Of a stretch of 64,000 bases of DNA, positions 57,491-64,000 are shown in pieces. This DNA comes from Capitulum mitella (lineage: Eukaryota; Arthropoda; Thecostraca; Pollicipedomorpha; Pollicipedidae): the NCBI GenBank assembly GCA_030062745.1, contig CP099848.1, forward strand, positions 12,251,568 to 12,315,567, written 5' to 3'. Position 1 is the stretch's first letter. Each line of letters starts with the position of its first letter. The notes beneath the pieces are model-generated. The model was not told where the DNA came from. It saw only the letters and a program-made list of their open reading frames with translations, and did not search any database. A program made the position numbers and the translations under genes.

Positions 57491-58920
57491 GGAATCACAC
57501 CAAAAAGGGGAACCGTCCGCAAGTCTGACAATCCAACATGCCAAGGTCAAGGTACGTCGTCAAGGTCTTAATCAAGGTCAAATGGCGGGGACAAGCATAC
57601 CCGCCGACCTATGGCGCCAAACTGTACAAATGAGGCATCAGACCAAAGAGAATAGTTTGCAGCTTCGATGACTCAAAAGTCAAGGTCCTTCGTCAAGGTC
57701 CTAATCAAGGTCAAAAGACGGGACAAGCATAATCGCCGAGCTATGGCTCTAAACTGTACAAATGAGGCATCACACCAAACAGAGAAATAGTCCACAACTT
57801 TGACGACACAGAAGGCCAAGATCAGGATATGTCGTAAAGGTCCTAATCATGGTCCCCTCTTTAGTTTGATGCCTCATTTTTGAGGTTTGGCGTCATAGGT
57901 CAGCGGCTGTTCTTGTCTCCGTCCTTTGACCTTGCTTAGGACCTTGACGACGGACCTTGAACTTGACCTTTTGGGTTGTCAAAGTCGCGGACTTCTTTCC
58001 TCTTTGGTCTGATACCTCACTGGTGCTGTTTGGTGCCATAAGTCAGTGACTATGCTTGTCCTCGTCCTTTGGCCTTGATTAAGGCCTTGACGACGGACCT
58101 TGAGCCTGATCCTTTTGGTGGTCAAAGTTGAGGACGGTTCCCTCTTTAGTCTGATATCTACTTTGTACCGTTTGGTGCCATAGGTCGACGGCTATGCGTG
58201 TCCCGTCCTTTTGCCCTGATTAGGACCTTTTCGACGGACCTTGACCTTGGCCTTTGGGGTAGTCAAAGTTGCGGACAGTTGTCCTTCTTGGTGTAATACC
58301 TCACTTGCGAGGTTTTGTGTCATATGTCCGTGGCTGTGGTTATCCCCACACTTTGACCTTGGCTAAGGCTTTGACGACAGGCCTTGACCTTGATGTTATG
58401 GCTCGTCAAAGTTGCGGACGGTTCCCCTCATTGGTCTGGTAGTTCATTTACACAGTTTGGCGCCATAGGTCGGTGACTATGCTTCTCCCCATCCTTTGAC
58501 TTTGATAAGGACCTTGATGACGGACACTGACCTTAACCTTTTGGATCATTAAAGTTGCGGACTATTCTCTTTGGTCTGATACCTCATTTGAACAGTTTGG
58601 CGCCATAGGTCGACGGCTATGCTTGTCCCGTCCTTTGACCTTGATGATGACCTTGACGACGGATTTTGACCTTGACCCTTTGTGTCATCAAAGTTGCGTA
58701 CGGTTCTCCTTTTTCGTTTGATATTTCTTTTTTTGCAGTTTGATGGCATAGGTCGACTATCAAAGGACGGGCTATGTTTGTCCCGTCCTTTGGCCTTGAT
58801 TATGATCTTGACGACGAATTTTGACCCTGATCCTTTGGGTCGTCAAAGTTGAGCACGGTTCCCCTCTTCGTTTGATATTCCATTTGGTCAGTTTGATGCC
58901 ATAGGTCGACGGCTTGCCAG
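57410..58920. repeat. Inverted satellite array of ~142-bp monomers
   Basis: From about 57410 to 57850, three to four monomers run in one orientation, with the anchor CCAAACTGTACAAATGAGG near 57474, 57617 and 57749. From about 57850 to 58920, eight monomers run in the opposite orientation, with the anchor TTTGG(C/T)GCCATA at about 57886, 58029, 58171, 58314, 58456, 58596, 58739 and 58892. Spacing is 140-143 bp, except for the last at 153. Every monomer carries several TGACCTTGA/TCAAGGTCA-like words. The two arms would form a very long imperfect hairpin. Confidence 0.88.
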
Positions 58921-59379
58921 TCCTTATCGTTGACCCGAGTTTGCGTTATTTGATTTCTAGAGGCCAAATGGACAAACTTAGGGCAGAAGAACTTCAGATG
59001 CGAAAATGGCATGGGCAGATTGATCAAACAGGGCAATTTGGGCAAAATCTGTGGAGTGTGCTGAATTCAAATATGAATATGTGTGCCAAATTAGCGAACA
59101 TCGGCGCTGTCGGGTTAAAAGCTACTGTAACATTAGCTTTTACCAGCTTTCATATATTTTTTTTGATGGAACTAGTGTCGTTTTAACATTGTTCGATAAT
59201 CGTGAAATTATTGTCACGGAAGCAATCATTCATTAACGTTTCGAAAATCTAATTTTCTATCTCCCGAATACAAATAGAGAGTTATCGCACGCTGCATTTT
59301 GCGTTTGAACAATTACATATAACGGCATGAGTACTAAAGAACAAATCAGGGGCGGAATTCTCCATGCCTTTGGTGTGGA

Positions 59380-59411
59380 GCTTTCCATACCAGAGGAAAG
59401 TATTGGTATGG
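59380..59411. repeat. Perfect 10-bp inverted repeat
   Basis: TTCCATACCA and TGGTATGGAA flank an 11-nt loop. Confidence 0.7.
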
Positions 59412-60273
59412 AATTCCGTACCAATATTTTGACCCATTTGTGTGTTTTCTTGCTTTGTAAAATAAAGTCCTGTGAATACATTACTAAGGTAACAGTTTAG
59501 TGTCCGATGCATTTATTTTTCCATATCAAAATTCGGCCCAGTGCTACACCCATTATAAAAGTACTTTGGTTTCAAGATTTCATGGCCTCAGATGTTATGA
59601 ATAATCAGACGTTTAACCATATTCCCGGAAGGGAGGCTGAATCCACCCCGCGGGGTTTTTTGTTTGCCAATTCCAGAGCTTTTGGAGGTCACTCGACGTC
59701 GTTTAAGGTCAAAGGTCGTAAGATGACCTGATGAATATGCGGCCATGGTAGCTCCCCGTTTTTTATGTCCCTGACACCGCCTATGCTAACATTTTACAAA
59801 CAATGCAATACCATTTGTATCTCTTCAGTATAACATGACTAGTAAAAGCCAAAAAGGTGTTTTGAGCCTTTTTGTTCATTCAGGTTTTGAAAAACTAGTC
59901 TTCCCATTTTTGAGACCCTGTGAATGTTTATGATTTTCCCCAAAACTTCAAATGAAAGACCAATGGTGAAAGCCCCATCCGAACGATCTTGATTCATGCC
60001 AATTTCATCCAAATCGGTCCATGAACAGCAGACTTATAATAAGTCCAAAGATATCTCCCATTTTAACTTTTTTGCCTTCCCCGTATCCACCTCTTTCAAG
60101 ATTTTGAAAATTTCTCGTTATAAAAATGTATTTTACGTCAAAGCAAATCGACTGCCTTTTGTTGCGATGAAATCGGATGCGTAGTTCTCGAGGTCTCGGG
60201 GGTCCGAGTCCGCCCCCTCCCCCCCTCCGCCGGGAATCGGCCATACCATATAACCCTCCGGAAACAGGGTTAA

Positions 60274-60348
60274 TAGAATCGTGAGGCGACTGGGTAACGT
60301 TTTTTTCATGGTGTGAAAAAGCCGTACCCTAGTCGCCTCGCCATTCTA
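60274..60348. repeat. Foldback inverted repeat, ~75 bp
   Basis: TAGAATCGTGAGGCGACTGG pairs with CTAGTCGCCTCGCCATTCTA, and the inner GGGTAACG/CGTACCC and TTTTTTC/GAAAAA also pair. Just upstream, AACCCT CCGGAAAC AGGGTT is a second small palindrome (60252-60271). MITE-like. Confidence 0.8.
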
Positions 60349-60537
60349 GTAAATTTCTAACACTTTCACTTCAAGACACTTTCTTTTTTTGATACTTCCT
60401 TGCAGTGGAAATTCTGTACAAGGTTTCACCGGTACGCTAGCTAAAAGTCAAGGCTAGATTGCACGTCACCGCGCATTCCAAAGCCCCAGTGTCACGCACA
60501 ACTTAATCTGGACGTTCGGTGTAGGTTTTCATTTCTG

Positions 60538-60685
60538 TATAAAAAGGGCCTCATGTACGTAAAGACGTCTGTGGTTACTACACGTCATGAGTATCGTCGT
60601 GTTCTCAGTTAGTGTCTGTCTTGCCAGAGTCTCGCCATGCACCTTTCGTGAGTGCTGGGCAGGAGCACCATCACGAAGGCTCATG
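60538..60685 (+). promoter_or_regulatory. Candidate TATA promoter and short first exon ending ATG|GTAAGT
   Basis: TATAAAAAGGG at 60538-60548 is followed by an initiator-like TCAGTT at 60605. Then comes ATG at 60683-60685 immediately followed by a strong donor GTAAGT. Short first exons with the start codon at or near the donor, behind a TATA box, are common in arthropod cuticle-type genes. No second exon was recognised, and the initiator is farther from the TATA box than usual. Confidence 0.3.
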
Positions 60686-60918
60686 GTAAGTGGTCTAGAT
60701 AGAAAAGTTGTTGTAGAATTAATGTAGTGCGATTTACAAAGCATGCATGCTTCGTGTGTCATTTGTATTGCAACACGATATTGATGCTTTTCAACGTGCG
60801 GTGTCTTTTGGTCAGGTTTTTCTCGTGGCAAGATTTTGGATCGTTTGGTCTCGGTGCTACGTGTTTGCGCAATATATCTTTCATTGCTTTTTCGTCCGTT
60901 TTGGTAGGCTAGTGTTAT

Positions 60919-61880
60919 CTAGTTCTTGTAGAGCAGTTTGATTGCAATCTTGTTCTCCATGTCAGTGTTTCTGTGCATCATAGTGTCCATGTATCGTCTG
61001 ATTTCTTTGCCAACATGACTGTTTTCGTAGCCGTTGCCCAATAAAGTCTGTTTTAGACTGCCGAGTTCAGAGTTAACTGATAGCCAGGCAGTGCAGATGC
61101 GGAAAGCACTCCTGATGAACGCCTTAGCGACGCTGACCTTGTGTCGTTCCGGTCACTCACTCTCAGCAAACATACCCCGGTCTTCGTCAGCCGCCTTACG
61201 ATACACCGACGTGCGGAACGAGCCATCGCGTGCATCAATGTTCATGTCGAGAAATCGCATTATCCTGAGTTATATCGTGCGCAGACTTTAGACTTGATGC
61301 TTTTTTGTAGTCAGCTTGAAGCGTCTGCAAGTGATTTTCGCCTCGAACGTCAACAAGAATGTCATCAGCGTAACGGCAGTACATGCCAGGTTTGTAAGAT
61401 CTAGTAAGATCTGGTGTGGCTTCTGTCTTAACATCGCCCATGTAGTATGACGCGTGCAGAGGATCCAGCGGTGAGCCCATAGCCAGCGCATAGCCACTCC
61501 GTCAATCCGACGGTACATCTGGCCACCAGGGACGCAGAACACTGTCTGAGTGGTACAGACGGAGAGAAATTTCTGAAGTATTGATCGGGATAGCTTAAGA
61601 GGCGAAAGGTTGGGGTGTTTGTAGACACGCTCCATGATGTACTCTGTCGTCTCTTGAACAGGTGTATTTCGAGGGAAACCAACAGGACTTTAGGTGTTCT
61701 GTCGCATAGGTCTAGGAATTCATCAGCCAAGGAGAAGGTGAACTGCGTTGGCACATACGGAACAAGAAGGGTATAAGCAGCTTAGAAAGATGATACGTAT
61801 GACCGGGCACACGGGAAATGATAGGTCGAAGAGGGTTACCATTTTTATGAGTTTTACATTGCTGTAGTGAGTTTTTACAA
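60919..61880 (-). mobile_element. Decayed Penelope-like retroelement, reverse transcriptase fragment
   Basis: Reading 61880 to 60919 on the minus strand gives, in shifting frames, motifs in the correct order for a Penelope-like reverse transcriptase. These are KTHKNGNPLRPIISR, then YVPTQFTFSLADEF, ETTEYIMERVYKHP, QMYRRIDGVAMGSPL, YCRYADDILV (catalytic YADD), RFLDMNIDARDGSFRTSVYRK, and a thumb-like LKQTLLGNGY. At least three frame changes and a small deletion that removes the motif-A aspartate region (around 61670) make it a pseudogene. No GIY-YIG endonuclease or terminal repeats were recognised. It lies about 4 kb upstream of the TDP-43 start. Confidence 0.85.
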
Positions 61881-62060
61881 CACTTCGTTCAAACACATAC
61901 TAAAGCGTCACGATAATTGTCTTTTTGTATTCTGAACATGAAAAAAGAGCTTTGGGATGTTAATAAATAAGTGTCTGTGAACCTGATTTCACGATTAACG
62001 ATCATCAGACAATACCAGGCTCCATAATAAAGATCGGAAACCTGGAAAAAGTTAATGATG

Positions 62061-62061
<1 letters not shown>

Positions 62062-62100
<39 letters not shown>
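62062..62100. repeat. (TA)n microsatellite, about 19 units
   Basis: Uninterrupted TATATA tract, just upstream (minus-strand sense) of the Penelope-like remnant. Confidence 0.95.
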
Positions 62101-62103
<3 letters not shown>

Positions 62104-63025
62104 TGAATGTGACGAGTTGATATATAACTCGTCTTAAAAATGGAAAATTGCCGTCTGCCAAAATTAAGTGGGATAAAGCCGTTAAGAAACTCACGGTTAG
62201 GGTAGGTTAGGTTATTTGACCCTCGGCTGGGCCCCTCCGAGCATTTACAAAATATGACACGCCTGGTCACCTCCACGCCACGCAAGGAGGGGCATGTTCC
62301 AGGCCGAGTCCGGGGTCCCTTCGCGCTGCGCGTGAAGGGACGCTCTCATTAATCAGGGAGAGACTCCAGCCCCCTAATCCCCCTCGAGCACCTCTGCCTA
62401 TATCCTCTTTGTCTTGATCTGACGGGGCTTGGCAATTCTGTCTGGTTTCCAGTTTACCCCTGGCAATTTTCCGCGGCGACTTGCTCTGTCTGCGGTTTGA
62501 ACCCGCTGAGCCTACATTCCGCTGGTGCGTGAAGACGTGTACGTGCACGTTTATTACATTTACTAGTCGCTACCTGCAGGCCCTTTGAGCTACGAGGGCA
62601 CTGAACGCACGTGCCACCCTCATAAATCATTGAACCCCCGTGGAGCGATTGTGTACCCCTCAGGTATTGCGTAGGGATATCACTTGAAATCTTCCCTTTC
62701 AAACAAATTTTTGCCTCTGTACTCCCGGCACGTTCTACCGAGGCAACTGCCCGATTATGTTTCGCGCCGCCTAGGTGTGGCGATAATGGCGCGGGGTGCG
62801 GTCCGGCATGACGATTGTGGCGCGCTGACGGCGAGGTGATGAGGCACGTTGATGGATGGGTTTGTTATTGCTGCACTAGACACTTGGGGAACCGCGAACA
62901 CGTTCGCGACGCAAGTTACGGCTATTGCACGATCGTGAATCGACAAAGAAGGTGCGTATGCTGTTATTCATCACTACCGTCTGGTGTGTTGCTGTCTTGC
63001 TGGTCTTTCTCTTGCGTCGCCTAGG

Positions 63026-63110
63026 GACAGATCCAGGATTTTGTCAAGGGGTGGGGGCGGATTTTTTTCTCGGGCTGCCACAGCGATATTGTGGGGTGCC
63101 AAAACCGTAC
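63026..63110 (+). repeat. Transposon-end-like sequence related to repeat family B
   Basis: GGGACAGATCCAGGATTTTGTCAAGGGGTGGGGGCGG resembles the start of the copy at 41405 (CACAGACAGGATTTTGTAAGGG) and commonly seen hAT-like termini. Only the first ~25 bp match well. Confidence 0.4.
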
Positions 63111-63267
63111 CAAAACGGCGCCAAATTCGCTCCGGAAGAGCACCAAACTTGATCGTGATAACGCTTAAATCACGCGAAGAATTCAGTTGTTTGTGACGGG
63201 CGCCGTCAAGACACTCAAGGGCGTTTTGACTCGTACGCACTTGAAATCGGGATGCCCATATTATATA

Positions 63268-63425
63268 TGGGCATAGGTGGGCATCGTTACTAAAAAATGT
63301 AACTTCGTTACTCGTTACTCCGTTACTCAAAAAAGCCAGTCCGTTACTCGTTACTCCGTTACTCTGCCTTAAAAAGTAACGGAAGTTACCGTTACTCCGT
63401 TATTCCGTTACTTTTTTAAATGCAG
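63268..63425 (+). repeat. (GTTACTC)n-rich, hAT-like terminal region
   Basis: TAGGTGGGCATCGTTACT is followed by many GTTACTC/CGTTACT units and then AAAAAGTAACGGAAGTTACCG. From recall, GTAACG-rich subterminal arrays of this type occur at the ends of some animal hAT-type elements. The inner repeats occur in both orientations. The other end may be outside the window. Confidence 0.45.
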
Positions 63426-64000
63426 TGAAAACCAAGCGAACGCGGGTTTTAAGTCTTTTATGCTGCTTTGTGGTTGTAAAACGCATTCCATATACAAAGG
63501 GAAGAAACAAAAAGCGCTTACCCAAAACACTCCGCTAGCTGCCCACTGCCCTCACCAGCCGTTGTAGAGTCGGCGGCGCCGGGACAACAGCCGCGGCGGG
63601 TATTCTACCACTGTGTTAGCCACGATGTTCAAACCAACGAATTTCTGTTCATTGCCCGCGGCGCCGACGGAGCGGGAACAACCGGCGCTGGAGCGGACGC
63701 ATGCAAAATGCGACAAACAGCGGACATCTATCGACTGGGTTTGATCAACAATGCCTCTCGAAGTATCCGCCCTGAACATAATGGTCTCCGTTCAGAGCTC
63801 GTTTCGGTCTCGCCAACTTCTTGTTTTGTTTTGAAATTATGTGTGTGTATTAGTTTGTGTACGTGCGCGTGCGTGGAGGTAAGATTCCTGATACCTCTGA
63901 CGTTTTTTTAATACCAAACGACGAAGGACTGAAAAAACATGACTGATATGGATTTTATTATTGTGAAATAAAAGACTAAAAAAAGGTGCTTTAGTACCTC

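Larger units (their letters stand above)
56666..64000. other. Upstream of TDP-43
   Basis: Presumed TDP-43 5' untranslated region and promoter (56.67-56.9 kb, CpG present, no TATA box seen), the inverted satellite, small foldbacks at 59.4 and 60.3 kb, a TATA candidate at 60.54 kb, the Penelope-like remnant, a (TA)n, and hAT-like ends beyond 63.0 kb. No second protein gene recognised. Confidence 0.55.

Noticed and set aside
57410-58920. CRISPR-like array
   Set aside because: Monomers are contiguous and ~142 bp with no unique spacers; a eukaryotic satellite.
63552-63779. hAT transposase C-terminus on the minus strand
   Set aside because: Only a vague resemblance; the conserved dimerisation motif is not convincing.

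Overview
The window is eukaryotic nuclear DNA, most likely from an arthropod and possibly a crustacean. It has spliced genes with multi-kilobase introns, GT-AG junctions, retroelement remnants and many minisatellites, and no bacterial operons or CRISPR. The arthropod call rests on the TDP-43 protein, whose tail keeps short motifs that, as I recall, are shared with Drosophila TBPH ([23 protein letters not shown]). The species cannot be named from the sequence.

Two protein-coding genes can be supported, both on the minus strand and in the same orientation. The TDP-43 (TARDBP/TBPH) coding region is complete in four exons (56665-56431, 52442-52273, 48591-48445, 47600-46656). All phases join and the predicted protein is 498 aa. 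To its left, four exons of a PFTAIRE-type cyclin-dependent kinase (Cdk14/Eip63E family) lie at 37774-37688, 23351-23193, 17956-17766 and 10604-10513. They encode the N-terminal region and the start of the kinase domain (P-loop). The first coding exon was not found, and the rest of the kinase domain is not visible and should lie left of base 1.

Layout: 1-10512 is Cdk14 intron with AGGTCA-rich patches, a SINE pair and microsatellites. 10513-37774 holds the Cdk14 exons with very GC- and CpG-rich introns carrying many minisatellites and one LINE tail (about 10.9-11.9 kb). 37775-46655 is the interval between the Cdk14 exons and the TDP-43 stop, including an AT-rich, CpG-poor stretch (about 38.45-43.05 kb). 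46656-56665 is TDP-43, with two adjacent minisatellites in intron 2 and a CpG-poor intron 1. 56666-64000 is upstream DNA with an inverted satellite array (about 57.4-58.9 kb), a decayed Penelope-like retroelement (60.9-61.9 kb) and fragments of DNA-transposon type.

No clearly new biological system was recognised. The observations most worth following are the back-to-back 142-bp satellite packed with TCAAGGTCA-type nuclear-receptor half-sites, UG-rich tracts near both ends of the TDP-43 transcript (possible self-binding sites), a minisatellite next to a Cdk14 splice donor that keeps the reading frame open, sharply CpG-poor domains, and an undescribed ~330-bp dispersed repeat with three copies.
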